A stretch of 64,000 nt of DNA from Streptomyces griseicoloratus. Lineage in GTDB: Bacteria > Actinomycetota > Actinomycetes > Streptomycetales > Streptomycetaceae. The stretch spans positions 186,001 to 250,000 of the forward strand of contig NZ_JACVQF010000235.1 of assembly GCF_014534645.1 (NCBI RefSeq). Reading direction: 5' to 3'. Under the pieces are notes generated by a model that worked only from the letters and a program-made list of their open reading frames with translations, was not told the origin of the DNA and made no database searches. A program made the translations under genes and the position numbers. Each line of letters starts with the position of its first letter. Positions within the stretch are counted from its first letter, which is position 1. This document shows positions 31,991-41,115 of the stretch, one piece after another.

Positions 31991-33817
31991 TCAGCCGGTG
32001 GACTCGCAGGCCGCCGAGCGCTGCTGGACACGCCTCAGTGCGGCCGTGTCGAACTTCTCGCTCCGGTCGAAGCCGTAGACCCCGTTGCGCTCCTGGAAGA
32101 CGTCGGTGAGCTGCGTGTAGCAGTAACCGAACATGTCCGGGTCGTCGAGCAGGACGTCCACCAGGCCGGTGAAGCGGGCCAGGAACTCCTCGGCGCTGCG
32201 CGGGCGTTCGCCGTACCCCCAGGACGTCTCGGCCTCGTTGCCCGCCGCGGTCCCTGCGGTCGCCGCGTCCCACCAGATGCCGCCGAACTCGCTGCAGAAG
32301 TAGGGCTGCCCGCGGTACGGGACCGACCAGCTGCGGCCCTCGGGGCCGGTGTTGACGTAGGGACGGTCCTCGGCGAGCCCCGCCATGGTCTTGGCGAACG
32401 CCTCGGGGTCCTGCTCGTAGCAGTGCGAGTCGTAGACGTCCGTCTCCGGCACACGGTGTGCGTATCCGGACGCGTCGATGACCGGACGGCTGGGGTCGGC
32501 CTGCTTCGTGGCCAGGAACATCGCCCGCGTGACGTCGTCGAGCTGGGTGATCCGGTCGTGCAGGTTCTGGTACGTCTCGTTGAGCGGGCACCAGCCGATG
32601 ATCGACGGGTGGGAGTGGTCCCGCTCCAGGGCCTCCAGCCACTGCGCGACGTAACTCGCGTCGGGACGCTGGTTGTCATCGCGCACCCCGACCTCGCAGC
32701 CCCAGTCGCCGAACTCGCCCCACACCAGGTACCCGAGCCGGTCGGCGTGGTACAGGTACCGCTCCTCGAAGACCTTCTGGTGCAGCCTGGCCCCGTTGAA
32801 GCCGGCCCGCAGCCCCAGCTCGATGTCGCGTACGAGATCGGCGTCGGTCGGGGCCGTCATCAGGCCGTCCGGGTAGTAACCCTGGTCGAGGACGAGCCGC
32901 TGGAAGACGGGCTCTCCGTTCAGCAACACGCGCTTGCCGTGCACGGCGACCGAGCGCAGCCCGGCGTACGACGTGGCCTCGTCGACCACCGCGCCGTCGG
33001 CGTCGAGCAACTGGAGCCGGAGGTCGTACAGGTGCGGGTCGGCGGGGGACCAGGTCCGCACCCGGTCCTCCGACACGGTCAGCACCAGTCTCGGGCACAG
33101 GTCGAGGTCGGCGCGGGCGGTCGCGCTCGCCACCTCGCCGTGCTCGTCGCTGAGCACGGCCCGCACCCGGTGACCCGGCAGGTTGCCGGTGACCGGCAGA
33201 TCGAGGTGGAACGAGCCCGAGCCGAGGTCGGGCGTGATGCGGGGGCGCTTGAGCCGCACGGTGGAGGGCACCGGCTCCATCCACACCGTCTGCCAGATGC
33301 CCGTGGTCCGGGTGTAGTTGCAGTGCGAGTTGGCGTACCACGTCGCCTGCTTGCCGCGGGCCTGCGGACCGTGCCGGGTGTCGCGTGCGCGGACCACGAT
33401 CACCGCCTCCTCGCCGGGTGCGGCCACCCCGCGCAGTTCCGCGGTGAACGGGGTGAAGCCGCCGCGGTGGCGGGCCACCTCGGTGCCGTTGACCCACACC
33501 GTGGCGTCGTGGTCCACCGCCCCGAAGTGCAGCAGCACGTCCGAGCCGGACCACTCGGCCGGGACGGTGACGGTCCGCCGGTACCAGACGGCCTCCATGA
33601 AGTCCGTGTCGCCGATCCCCGACAGCTCCGACTCGGGACAGAACGGCACCGTGATCTCGCCCGACAGCTCCCGGTCGCGCAGCCCGCGCTCCCGTCCGCT
33701 GTCCCCGCGGTCGACCTCGAACTGCCAGCGGCCATTGAGATTCAGCCAGGCCGCACGGACGAACTGCGGTCGGGGGTACTCCGGACGGGGGACGTCCACG
33801 GGCAGGGGCATGCTCAT
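31991..33817 (-). CDS. Glycoside hydrolase family 2 protein, intracellular
   Basis: A 608-residue GH2 enzyme without a signal peptide. The N-terminal jelly-roll domain runs from RPQFVRAAWLNLNGRWQFEVD through FGAVDHDATVWVNGTEVARH. An Ig-like domain follows, then a TIM barrel with the acid/base Glu414 in WCPLNETYQN and the nucleophile Glu510 in YFCSEFGG. It should hydrolyse beta-linked galactosides, glucuronides or related oligosaccharides brought in by the ABC importer to its left, with which it shares strand and operator. ATG 33817 is favoured by AAGGAG just upstream; a second ATG at 33811 is possible. The long frame to 34063 runs through the operator and lacI start and is not real. The exact sugar is unknown. 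Confidence 0.88.
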   Translation of the reverse strand: MSMPLPVDVPRPEYPRPQFVRAAWLNLNGRWQFEVDRGDSGRERGLRDRELSGEITVPFCPESELSGIGDTDFMEAVWYRRTVTVPAEWSGSDVLLHFGAVDHDATVWVNGTEVARHRGGFTPFTAELRGVAAPGEEAVIVVRARDTRHGPQARGKQATWYANSHCNYTRTTGIWQTVWMEPVPSTVRLKRPRITPDLGSGSFHLDLPVTGNLPGHRVRAVLSDEHGEVASATARADLDLCPRLVLTVSEDRVRTWSPADPHLYDLRLQLLDADGAVVDEATSYAGLRSVAVHGKRVLLNGEPVFQRLVLDQGYYPDGLMTAPTDADLVRDIELGLRAGFNGARLHQKVFEERYLYHADRLGYLVWGEFGDWGCEVGVRDDNQRPDASYVAQWLEALERDHSHPSIIGWCPLNETYQNLHDRITQLDDVTRAMFLATKQADPSRPVIDASGYAHRVPETDVYDSHCYEQDPEAFAKTMAGLAEDRPYVNTGPEGRSWSVPYRGQPYFCSEFGGIWWDAATAGTAAGNEAETSWGYGERPRSAEEFLARFTGLVDVLLDDPDMFGYCYTQLTDVFQERNGVYGFDRSEKFDTAALRRVQQRSAACESTG

Positions 33818-33870
33818 GCTGCTCCTTGTTTGTGCTGGTGCGCTCGGTACGCGCTTATGCGACCACACGA

Positions 33871-33884
33871 TTACATCGATGTAA
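33871..33884. promoter_or_regulatory. LacI operator between divergent GH2 and lacI genes
   Basis: TTACATCGATGTAA is a perfect 14-base palindrome, typical of LacI-family sites with a central CG. It lies between the GH2 start (33817) and the lacI start (33990) and can control both. Copies are at 31907-31918 and, partial, at 39922-39936. Confidence 0.75.
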
Positions 33885-33989
33885 ATCCTGTCGGCGGAAA
33901 GTTTTCGGCAGAGCGATTCACGCCCGGGACGACGGGGCCCGCAACCGTGCTCGATACGATCAACGAGCCGGAAGGAAGTGAAGCAGAGC

Positions 33990-35003
33990 ATGGGCAGGCC
34001 CAGGATCAAGGACGTCGCGGAGTACGCCGGCGTCTCCCCGAAGACGGTGTCGAACGTCCTCAACGACTACGAGCACGTGTCCGAGCAGACCCGGGCCGCG
34101 GTGCGGGAGGCGATCGACGCCCTCGGCTACCGGATCAACATCGCCGGCCGCCAGCTGCGCCGGGGCCGTACGGGCATGATCGCGCTGGCCGTACCCGACC
34201 TGGACATCGCCTACTTCGCGGAACTGGCGCGCCACGTCATGGCGGAGAGCGAACGGCGTGGCAGCACCACCCTCCTGCTGGAGACCGGCGGCCGGCGGGA
34301 GAAGGAACTCGCCGCCGTCCGCGGGTTCGACGCCCAGTTCACCGACGGGGTCATCCTCTCGCCGCTCGCCCTGCAACCCCGCGACCTCACCCACCGCGAC
34401 ACCCGGCTGCCGCTGGTACTGCTCGGCGAGTGCAATCCGCCCGGCAGCGCCGACCACGTGGCCATCGACAACGTGACGGCGGCCCGCGAGGCCACCGAAC
34501 ACCTGCTGTCCCGCGGACGCCGCCGCATCGCGGTGGTCGGGGGCGAACTGCGCGGGCCGCAGAACACCAGCAGGCTGCGCACCGTCGGCTACCAGCAGGC
34601 CCTGGACGCGGCGGGCATCCCCCTCTCGGACGACCTGGTCCTGCCGGTGCCCGCCTTCCGCTGGGCGGACGGTGCGGAAGCCGCCCGCGCCCTGATGCGG
34701 CTGCCGGAACAACCCGACGCGCTGCTCTGCCTCAACGACCATCTGGCCCTCGGTGCCGTACGAGCGCTCCACGAGGCCGGCCGGTCGGTGCCGCAGGACC
34801 TGGACGTGGTCGGGTTCGACGACATCGAGGCGACCCGCTTCAGCATCCCCACCATCACCACGGTCGCGCCGGACAAGCCGGGCATCGCACGCACGGCGGT
34901 GCGTCTGCTCCTGGACCGCATCGACGCGGGGACGTCGGGCGGGTCCGCGGTGGACGAGACGGCCGGGCACCGCCTGATCGTGCGGGAGAGCTCCGGGGGG
35001 TGA
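33990..35003 (+). CDS. LacI-family transcriptional regulator
   Basis: The 337-residue product has the LacI DNA-binding head (RIKDVAEYAGVSPKTVSNVL), the hinge helix (RINIAGRQLRRGRTG), and a periplasmic-binding-like effector domain with LVLLGECNPPGSADHVAIDN, GYQQALDAAGIPLSDDL and VVGFDDIEATRFSIPTITT. It probably represses the divergent GH2 gene, the ABC operon and the GH43 gene through ACATCGATGT sites. ATG 33990 gives the family's typical start MGRPRIKDVA; GTG 33978 is in frame. A hairpin overlaps its stop codon. A similar LacI gene follows 206 bases later. Confidence 0.9.
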   Translation: MGRPRIKDVAEYAGVSPKTVSNVLNDYEHVSEQTRAAVREAIDALGYRINIAGRQLRRGRTGMIALAVPDLDIAYFAELARHVMAESERRGSTTLLLETGGRREKELAAVRGFDAQFTDGVILSPLALQPRDLTHRDTRLPLVLLGECNPPGSADHVAIDNVTAAREATEHLLSRGRRRIAVVGGELRGPQNTSRLRTVGYQQALDAAGIPLSDDLVLPVPAFRWADGAEAARALMRLPEQPDALLCLNDHLALGAVRALHEAGRSVPQDLDVVGFDDIEATRFSIPTITTVAPDKPGIARTAVRLLLDRIDAGTSGGSAVDETAGHRLIVRESSGG

Positions 35004-35038
35004 CCGGGGGCTGAGGGGCCGCCGCCCGCCGTCACCCC
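34997..35038 (+). terminator. Hairpin overlapping the lacI stop codon
   Basis: GGGGTGAC (34997-35004) pairs with GTCACCCC (35031-35038) around a 26-base loop. The stem is short and includes the stop codon. Confidence 0.45.
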
Positions 35039-35209
35039 GCGGTGTGCCGCACCCGTAGACCGGCGACCTGCCCCTGCACGACACTTCTCCTGCCGGTGCC
35101 GTCGCTCCCGCCTCGGCAGTGCGGCGGAACCGGACGTACGACAACGCAAACCTCGAACACAGGGGCCCGGCGCACGGCTGGTGGCCGGGCCGCGCCGGAA
35201 GGGAAGGCC

Positions 35210-36241
35210 GTGCGGGTCAGCCTCAAGGACGTCGCCGCGCACGCGGGGGTCTCCATCAAGACCGTCTCCAACGTGGTGAACGACTACCAGCACGTCACAC
35301 CCGCGATGCGCGAACGCGTCCAGCGCTCCATCGACGCCCTCGGCTACCGGCCCAACCTGACCGCCCGGCACCTGCGCAAGGGACGCACCGGCATCATCGC
35401 CCTCGCCCTGCCCGAACTCGGCAACCCGTACTTCGCCGAACTCGCCGCGGCCGTCATCGACGCCGCCGCCGCGCACGACTACATCGTGCTGCTGGACCAC
35501 ACCGGCGGCCGTCGGGAACAGGAGATCCTGGTCAGCCAGGGCTTCCGCGCGCGGGTCATCGACGGGCTCATCCTCAGCCCCATCGAGCTGGAGAGCGACG
35601 ACCTGCGCGACCGCGCCGAGAACGTCCCGCTGGTGCTGCTCGGCGAACGGCACTACGACCTGCCGTACGACCACATCGCCATCGACAACGTCGCCGCGGC
35701 GCGCGCGGCCGTCCGGCACCTGGTCGGTCTGGGTCGCCGGGAGGTGGCGTTCATCGGCGCCCGGCGCGGTGGCAGCGAACCCGCCCAGCTGCGCGTGCGC
35801 GGCTGGCGCGAGGAACTGACCTCCGCGGGACTCCCCGCCGACGACGGGCTCGTCGCCGCCACCGACGGCTGGGGGCACGCCGACGGCGCGGCGGCCATGA
35901 TCCGCATGCTGGACACCGGGCGGCGCCCCGACGCGGTCTTCGCCTACAACGACCCCATGGCCATCGGCGCGATGCGGGTCCTCCACGAGCGGGGGCTGCG
36001 GGTCCCCGAGGACATCGCGGTGGTCGGCTTCGACGACGTGGTGGAGGGGCGCTTCGGCGCGGTCACCCTCACGTCCGTGTCACCGGACAAGGAGGCCATC
36101 GGCCGGCTCGCCGTGGAGTCGGTGCTCGCACGGCTCAGCGGGCAGGCCCCCGAACCCCGGCGCGTCCGGGCGGACTACCGGCTGGTCGAGCGGGAGAGCA
36201 CGCTGGGACGCCGCACGGCGGACGACGGCACGGGAGGCTGA
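35210..36241 (+). CDS. LacI-family transcriptional regulator (second copy)
   Basis: A 343-residue LacI-type regulator with the head VSLKDVAAHAGVSIKTVSNV, hinge RPNLTARHLRKGRTG, and effector domain motifs VPLVLLGERHYDLPYDHIAID and VVGFDDVVEGRFGAVTLTS. It is clearly related to the gene at 33990 in both halves, so the pair probably arose by duplication and then diverged, perhaps to respond to different sugars. GTG 35210 follows GGAAGGGAAGG. The frame upstream to 35042 looks non-coding. It is convergent with the large GH2 gene. The AACGTT-centred site at 39742-39756 before that gene is a candidate target for this regulator. Confidence 0.89.
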   Translation: MRVSLKDVAAHAGVSIKTVSNVVNDYQHVTPAMRERVQRSIDALGYRPNLTARHLRKGRTGIIALALPELGNPYFAELAAAVIDAAAAHDYIVLLDHTGGRREQEILVSQGFRARVIDGLILSPIELESDDLRDRAENVPLVLLGERHYDLPYDHIAIDNVAAARAAVRHLVGLGRREVAFIGARRGGSEPAQLRVRGWREELTSAGLPADDGLVAATDGWGHADGAAAMIRMLDTGRRPDAVFAYNDPMAIGAMRVLHERGLRVPEDIAVVGFDDVVEGRFGAVTLTSVSPDKEAIGRLAVESVLARLSGQAPEPRRVRADYRLVERESTLGRRTADDGTGG

Positions 36242-36296
36242 CCCCGGCCGGAGTCGCCCGCGCTCCCCGGCCGGTCGTCCGGACGCATGCACGGTC

Positions 36297-36346
36297 CGGT
36301 CCCGGTGGGAGGACGGGTGCCGTCGCCCGCCTGCCCACCGGGACCG
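36297..36346. terminator. Bidirectional terminator hairpin
   Basis: CGGTCCCGGTGGG (36297-36309) pairs perfectly with CCCACCGGGACCG (36334-36346), and the loop can add a few inner pairs. It lies between convergent lacI and GH2 genes. Confidence 0.65.
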
Positions 36347-36363
36347 CAGAACGCCGTCCGGAG

Positions 36364-39300
36364 CTACGGCTTCTGCTGATCGTGGAGTGCCTTCACCTCC
36401 TCGGCGGTGAGAGCCCTGTCGTAGGCGTGGACCTCGTCGACGGCTCCGTTCCAGAAGTCGGTGTTCGAGCCGCCCCACTGGGCGCGGCCGACGCTGAGGG
36501 CGCCGGTGCTCGGGTAGGCGGCACCACCGGCGGCGGTCGCCGCCGGCTCACCGTCGACGTACAGCCTGATCTCGTTGCTCGCGCCGGCCCGCACACCGAC
36601 GAGGTGGTACCAGCGGCCCCTTTCGGGTGTGATCTCCAGCCGGGCGCGGTTCTCACCGGGCGTGCTGAAGGCGAAGGCACCGTGGCCGTACTGCAGGTAG
36701 AAGGGACTGGCCTGGCGCCGGGTGTCCTGGCTGACCGCGGTGGCGTAGTTGCCGGGCAGTGCGTCGAGGGTCACCCAGGCGGAGACGGAGTAGCTCCCGG
36801 TGGTGTCGAGCACCGGGCCGTCCGTCTCGGCATACTGCCCCTGACCGTCGAACCGCAGCGCGCTGCCGCTGACGCCGGGCGTCCAGGTGGTGCCGCCGGT
36901 GAGCGTCAGAGGCCGGTCGTTCGGGCCGGAGTCCCCGGCGGTCGTCCCCGTGCCCTCGTCGAGGGCCCAGTGGCCGCCGCCCTTCAGCTCCCCGCGCTCG
37001 CCGGCGGCGGCGCCGGCCGCGATGACCCTGCGGTTGATCTCACGCACCCTGACCGGGTCGACCTTGATCTCCCGCCGGTCGTAGGTGTAGAGGCCGTTGA
37101 GCTCGTTCTCCAGGTCGGTGATCTGCGTGTACACCGAGCCGGACAGCTCGGCGCCGGCCTGGTCCAGGTAGTACTTCTCCGTGTTCTCGACGTACTTGCG
37201 GGTCAGCGCCTCCTTGTCGGAGACCCCGCTGTAGATCACCGTCGGCGTGCCCGGCCACATGTGGCCCGGGGTGCGGAGAGTGAAGCCGCCGTGCTCGCCG
37301 TCCATGGCGGCCCGCTTCCCGTCCGGGAAGGCGGGGTCGGTGTTGTTGTAGTCGTGGTGGTCGATGATGTCGCCCTTGCCCGAGTCGCCCTTGGAGTTGC
37401 AGCAGTTGACACCACTGTGGGCGTTGACGACACGGGACGGGTCGGCCGCCTTGACGGACTCGGCGATACGGCCGCTCTCCTCGCGGTTCCACTCGCCCCA
37501 GCCCTCGTTGAAGACGATCCAGCCGATCACGGAGGGCGAGTTGTGGTGCTGCCGCACCATCTCCATGCCCTGGTCGACGAATGCCTTCTGCCCCGACTCG
37601 TCGGTGATGTTCCCGGAGACGAAGTCCTGCCAGACCAGCAGACCGAGCCTGTCCGCGTGGTAGAACCAGCGCGGCGACTCCACCTTGATGTGCTTGCGGA
37701 CGGCGTTGAAGCCCAGCTTCTTGTGCGCCTCGAGGTCGAAGGCGAGGGCCTCGTCACTCGGCGCCGTGTAGAGACCGTCGGGCCAGAAGCCCTGGTCGAG
37801 GGTGGCCAGGGAGAAGACGGGCTTTCCGTTGAGCACGAGCTTCGGGAAGCCGCCGACCTTCTCGACGCCGATCTCCCGCATGCCGAAGTAGCTGCCGACC
37901 TCGTCGGTCGACCTGCCGTCGGTCAGCCTGACGTCGAGGTCGTACAGGTAGGGGTCGTCCGGGCTCCACAGGTGCTGATTCGCCACGGGCAGGCGCAGCT
38001 GCTTGTTCGCCGGTCCGCCGACCCGGCCGACGACCTTGCCGCGTGCGTCGCGGGCGACGGCCTCGACGCGGGCCCCGGCGGAGGCGTCGTCGGACCGGAC
38101 GGTCACGGCCAGGCTGCTGGTGTCGATGTCGGGCGTCGTGACGATGTCGTCGATGGAGGTGTCGGCGACGGGCTCCATCCACACCGTCTGCCAGATGCCC
38201 GACGACTGGGTGTAGAAGATGCCACCGGGGTTGGTGGACTGCTTGCCCATCGGCTGGTTCGCGCCGCCGGTGTCCGTGACCGCGACCACGATCTCCTGCG
38301 GCCCGGTGCCCTTCAGCGCGTCGGTGATGTCCGCGCTGAAGGCGTTGTAACCGCCGGTGTGCTCGGCGACCTTCGTGCCGTTGACCCAGACGCGGGCCTG
38401 GTAGTCCACGGCGCCGAAGTTGAGCTTCAGCCGGTTGCCCTTGCCGCCCTTGCCGACCTTCCAGTTCTTCGGCACGTCGACGAGCCTGCGGTAGAACATG
38501 TGGTCCTCGTGCCGCTCCAGACCCGAGAGCTGCGACTCGACCGGGAAGGGCACGACGATCTTCTCGTCCAGGTCCTTGCCGAAGACCGGCTGCTCGCCGG
38601 CCTCGGCGGCGCTGAACTGCCAGGGCCCGTTGAGGTTCTTCCACTTGGACCGCACCTGCTGCGGGCGGGGGTACTCCGGCAGCGGGTTCCTCTCGTCGAG
38701 CCGGTCGCCCCACTCGGTGGTGAGCCGGTGGGTGGAGGCGTTCTGCGCCCAGCGGACGATCCTCGGCACGCTCTCGCCGCCGGCCGTCAGGCCGCTCTCT
38801 CCGTCGTAGGAGACCCTGACCTGCTGGTTCTTCTGGATCGGCTCTTCGAGGGTGACGAGCAGGGAGTTGCGGTCACCGGGGGCGACCACCGCCGACCTGA
38901 CCGGCATGGCGGTCGTGTCGGCCTCGACCTTCAGGTGGTCCACCACCGTGCCGGTCCCGCCGACACCGCCCTCGAACCGGGCCCGCAGCCGCCGCCCGTC
39001 CTCGGCGACGGACAGCTCCACCGGGTAGACCTCGAAACCGGCCGGCGGGGTGAACGCCGACATGGGGACGAGCTGCTTGGGTGTCGTCGGAGTCGACCAG
39101 CGCAGGAACATGTTGGCTCCGCCGAAGTCCTGGAACATCTCCAGGCGGAAGTCGTGCTTCTCCCCGGCGGTCAACCTGATCGGCACGCTCGTCTGCTCGT
39201 TGTCCCAGTCCGGCTGCCAGTGGTCGATGACCGGCTCGCCGTCGAGGAAGAGCCGGAATCCGTTGTCGCCGGTGGCGTAGAAGGTGTAGTCACCGGTGGC

Positions 39301-39639
39301 CGGTGCCTCGATCTGGCCCGTCCACCGGGCGGTCGTGTGTTCCGTCCTGCCGGTCAGCTCCTGGAAGGTGCTGGTCAGGCCGGAGAAGTTGATCTGCGGA
39401 TCGAGGAGGGTGCCACCGAGTTCGGCGAAGTCCCGGGCACCGGGGGCCGACATGCTGAAGTACTCGCCCTTCAGCCCGTGCACCTGGACGGCTGTGTTCT
39501 CCGCGGAGAGCGCGGAGGCGCTGCCGACAGGCTCCACGGCCGACGCGGTGGTCGTCAGGCCACTCGCGGGCAGCACCAGGGCCGCGGCTGTCAGCAGCGC
39601 CCACACTCTGGTCCGTGGGCGGGTGTGTCGTCTTGTCAT
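36364..39639 (-). CDS. Large secreted multidomain GH2 glycoside hydrolase (PA14-GH2-LamG)
   Basis: The 1091-residue precursor has a signal peptide (RRHTRPRTRVW, hydrophobic core, cleavage near TASA), then a PA14 domain (about 50-190; LKGEYFSMSAPGARDFAELG, FYATGDNGFRLFLDGEPVID). A small beta domain (about 205-295) and the GH2 jelly-roll (from EYPRPQQVRSKWKNLNGPWQF) follow. The barrel has acid/base Glu712 (IVFNEGWGEWN) and likely nucleophile Glu782 (MDGEHGGF). A C-terminal LamG/concanavalin-like domain (about 895-1088; YSVSAWVTLDALPGNYATAV) probably binds carbohydrate. It should trim plant-wall or glycan side chains outside the cell. ATG 39639 follows GAGGAAAGG. The nucleophile sits in GEHGG rather than the common SEFGG. 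Confidence 0.87.
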   Translation of the reverse strand: MTRRHTRPRTRVWALLTAAALVLPASGLTTTASAVEPVGSASALSAENTAVQVHGLKGEYFSMSAPGARDFAELGGTLLDPQINFSGLTSTFQELTGRTEHTTARWTGQIEAPATGDYTFYATGDNGFRLFLDGEPVIDHWQPDWDNEQTSVPIRLTAGEKHDFRLEMFQDFGGANMFLRWSTPTTPKQLVPMSAFTPPAGFEVYPVELSVAEDGRRLRARFEGGVGGTGTVVDHLKVEADTTAMPVRSAVVAPGDRNSLLVTLEEPIQKNQQVRVSYDGESGLTAGGESVPRIVRWAQNASTHRLTTEWGDRLDERNPLPEYPRPQQVRSKWKNLNGPWQFSAAEAGEQPVFGKDLDEKIVVPFPVESQLSGLERHEDHMFYRRLVDVPKNWKVGKGGKGNRLKLNFGAVDYQARVWVNGTKVAEHTGGYNAFSADITDALKGTGPQEIVVAVTDTGGANQPMGKQSTNPGGIFYTQSSGIWQTVWMEPVADTSIDDIVTTPDIDTSSLAVTVRSDDASAGARVEAVARDARGKVVGRVGGPANKQLRLPVANQHLWSPDDPYLYDLDVRLTDGRSTDEVGSYFGMREIGVEKVGGFPKLVLNGKPVFSLATLDQGFWPDGLYTAPSDEALAFDLEAHKKLGFNAVRKHIKVESPRWFYHADRLGLLVWQDFVSGNITDESGQKAFVDQGMEMVRQHHNSPSVIGWIVFNEGWGEWNREESGRIAESVKAADPSRVVNAHSGVNCCNSKGDSGKGDIIDHHDYNNTDPAFPDGKRAAMDGEHGGFTLRTPGHMWPGTPTVIYSGVSDKEALTRKYVENTEKYYLDQAGAELSGSVYTQITDLENELNGLYTYDRREIKVDPVRVREINRRVIAAGAAAGERGELKGGGHWALDEGTGTTAGDSGPNDRPLTLTGGTTWTPGVSGSALRFDGQGQYAETDGPVLDTTGSYSVSAWVTLDALPGNYATAVSQDTRRQASPFYLQYGHGAFAFSTPGENRARLEITPERGRWYHLVGVRAGASNEIRLYVDGEPAATAAGGAAYPSTGALSVGRAQWGGSNTDFWNGAVDEVHAYDRALTAEEVKALHDQQKP

Positions 39640-39971
39640 CGAACCTTTCCTCGCACAGGGGCTCGCGCTGCGTGAGCAGAGCGCTCGCACGTACAGCGGG
39701 ACACCGGCAGGGGCACGGCCGGGGCGGGGACGGAGATGCTGTTTCAACGTTGGAAATTCCGGCAGCGGAATGACAGCACGCCACTCGTCGACTGTCCATA
39801 CCTCAGACGCCATCAGCTGATGCGCCGTCATATGTCGCGGGTGGAAGCTTCGGGGCTCACGCCCGACCGCTGGCGTTGACATGTCCGGAACGAGTCGCGA
39901 TTCTGTGTGGGGAGCGCCCTTCTATCGATGTAAATCTCGCCGAGGCCAACCATGGAACGGGAACGGAACCG
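39640..39971. promoter_or_regulatory. Divergent promoter region between large GH2 and GH43 genes
   Basis: The 332-base gap holds a near-palindrome TTTCAACGTTGGAAA at 39742-39756 with perfect core CAACGTTG, a LacI-type candidate about 100 bases before the GH2 start. For the GH43 gene, TTGACA (39876-39881) and GATTCT (39899-39904) with 17-base spacing form a promoter, followed by ATCGATGTAAATC (39924-39936), identical over 13 bases to the site at 33875-33887. No gene lies in the gap. Confidence 0.65.
39924..39936 (+). promoter_or_regulatory. Partial LacI operator before the GH43 gene
   Basis: ATCGATGTAAATC matches 13 consecutive bases of the operator region at 33875-33887. The left arm is imperfect (CT in place of TTAC). 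It lies about 20 bases downstream of the predicted -10. Confidence 0.6.
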
Positions 39972-41042
39972 ATGAAGCTCTCTCGCTCTCTGTCCGGCGC
40001 CGTCGCCATGGCGTTGTCCGGCGTCCTCGCCGCAGTGCTGTCCCTGCTGTCCGCCGAGCCCGCCCGGGCGGACCAGACCGGTCTGCGCGCCGCCGACCCG
40101 AGCGTCCTCCGCGTCGGCGGCACGTACGTCTCGGTGCAATCGGCCGGGGGCGGCATCGTCGTGCGGCAGGCCGCGTCGACCGACGCCCTGGACTCGGCGC
40201 CCGCCCGCCAGGTCTGGTCGGACACCCGCGACCGCGGTGAGGTCTGGGCCCCGGAGATCGTGATGGACGGCGGCCGCTACTACATCTACTTCTCCGCCGG
40301 ACGCGGACCGGCCCACCGGATGTACGTGATCAGCTCGGCCAGCCCGGACAGCGGATACACCGCCGAGACCCGGCTGGCCCTGCCGGACGACAAGTGGGCC
40401 ATCGACGGCACCCTGTTCACCTTCAACGGGCAGCGCTGGTTCGTCTGGTCGGGCTGGGCCGGCGACACGAACGTCGAGCAGAACCTCTACATCGCCCGGA
40501 TGAGCAGCCCGACCACACCGACCGGCGCGCGGTACGTCATCTCGCAGCCGCGGGAGAGCTGGGAACGGGTCGTCGGCAACCCGTTCATCAACGAGGGGCC
40601 GGAGCCCATCAAGGACCCCAACGGGCAGTTGCACATCGTGTACTCCGCCAACGGCAGCTGGAGCGAGCAGTACTGCCTGGCCGACCTGAGGCTGCGGGCC
40701 GGCGGCGATCCGACGTACGTCTGGGACTGGTACAAGTCGAACGGCTGCCTGTTCGGCTCCAACCGCGCGACGATGATGCCCGGCTGGGACCCGACGCTGT
40801 ACGTCAACGGTCCCGGTCACCACACCTTCGTGCTGCTCCACGGTGACATCGGCACGAGCCCGCCCGCCGGACCGAGGTTCCCCTCGATGTTCCACGCGGT
40901 GCCGAAGGGAACGCCGTACTCGTGGGAGAACCGGTACTGGTACACCGGCACGTTCTGCTGGTGGGGCAACACCACCTACAGCCGCGCCAACGTCCCCGGA
41001 CCGAACAGCGACACGGGCTGGAGCCTCAAGTTCTTCGAGTAG
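39972..41042 (+). CDS. Secreted glycoside hydrolase family 43 protein
   Basis: A 356-residue precursor with a signal peptide (MKLSRSLSGAVAMALSGVLAA to about residue 33, cleavage near ARA). The mature five-bladed beta-propeller shows the GH43 triad: base Asp42 (RAADPSVLRVGG), modulator Asp145 (KWAIDGTLFTF) and acid Glu208 (INEGPEPIKDP). Family members cleave arabinan or xylan side chains, most often as arabinofuranosidases or arabinanases. The promoter carries a partial copy of the LacI operator used by the sugar importer, tying it to the same regulon. ATG 39972 is chosen because a signal peptide follows; the frame is open upstream to 39876. Confidence 0.87.
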   Translation: MKLSRSLSGAVAMALSGVLAAVLSLLSAEPARADQTGLRAADPSVLRVGGTYVSVQSAGGGIVVRQAASTDALDSAPARQVWSDTRDRGEVWAPEIVMDGGRYYIYFSAGRGPAHRMYVISSASPDSGYTAETRLALPDDKWAIDGTLFTFNGQRWFVWSGWAGDTNVEQNLYIARMSSPTTPTGARYVISQPRESWERVVGNPFINEGPEPIKDPNGQLHIVYSANGSWSEQYCLADLRLRAGGDPTYVWDWYKSNGCLFGSNRATMMPGWDPTLYVNGPGHHTFVLLHGDIGTSPPAGPRFPSMFHAVPKGTPYSWENRYWYTGTFCWWGNTTYSRANVPGPNSDTGWSLKFFE

Positions 41043-41115
41043 GGGGGCCGGGGGCGATTCCATCACACGGATGGGTGACTGCGCTCGGTACGCGGACTGG
41101 GCCAAGATCACAAGC

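Noticed and set aside
33818-34063. N-terminal extension of the intracellular GH2 enzyme
   Set aside because: It would translate through the LacI operator and the start of the divergent lacI gene; the true start has AAGGAG at 33817.
35119-39675. A plus-strand frame of about 1500 codons across the second lacI and the large GH2 gene
   Set aside because: It is the out-of-frame shadow of lacI followed by the antisense of the GH2 gene; the product is compositionally biased, and the GH2 protein has clear domains on the other strand.
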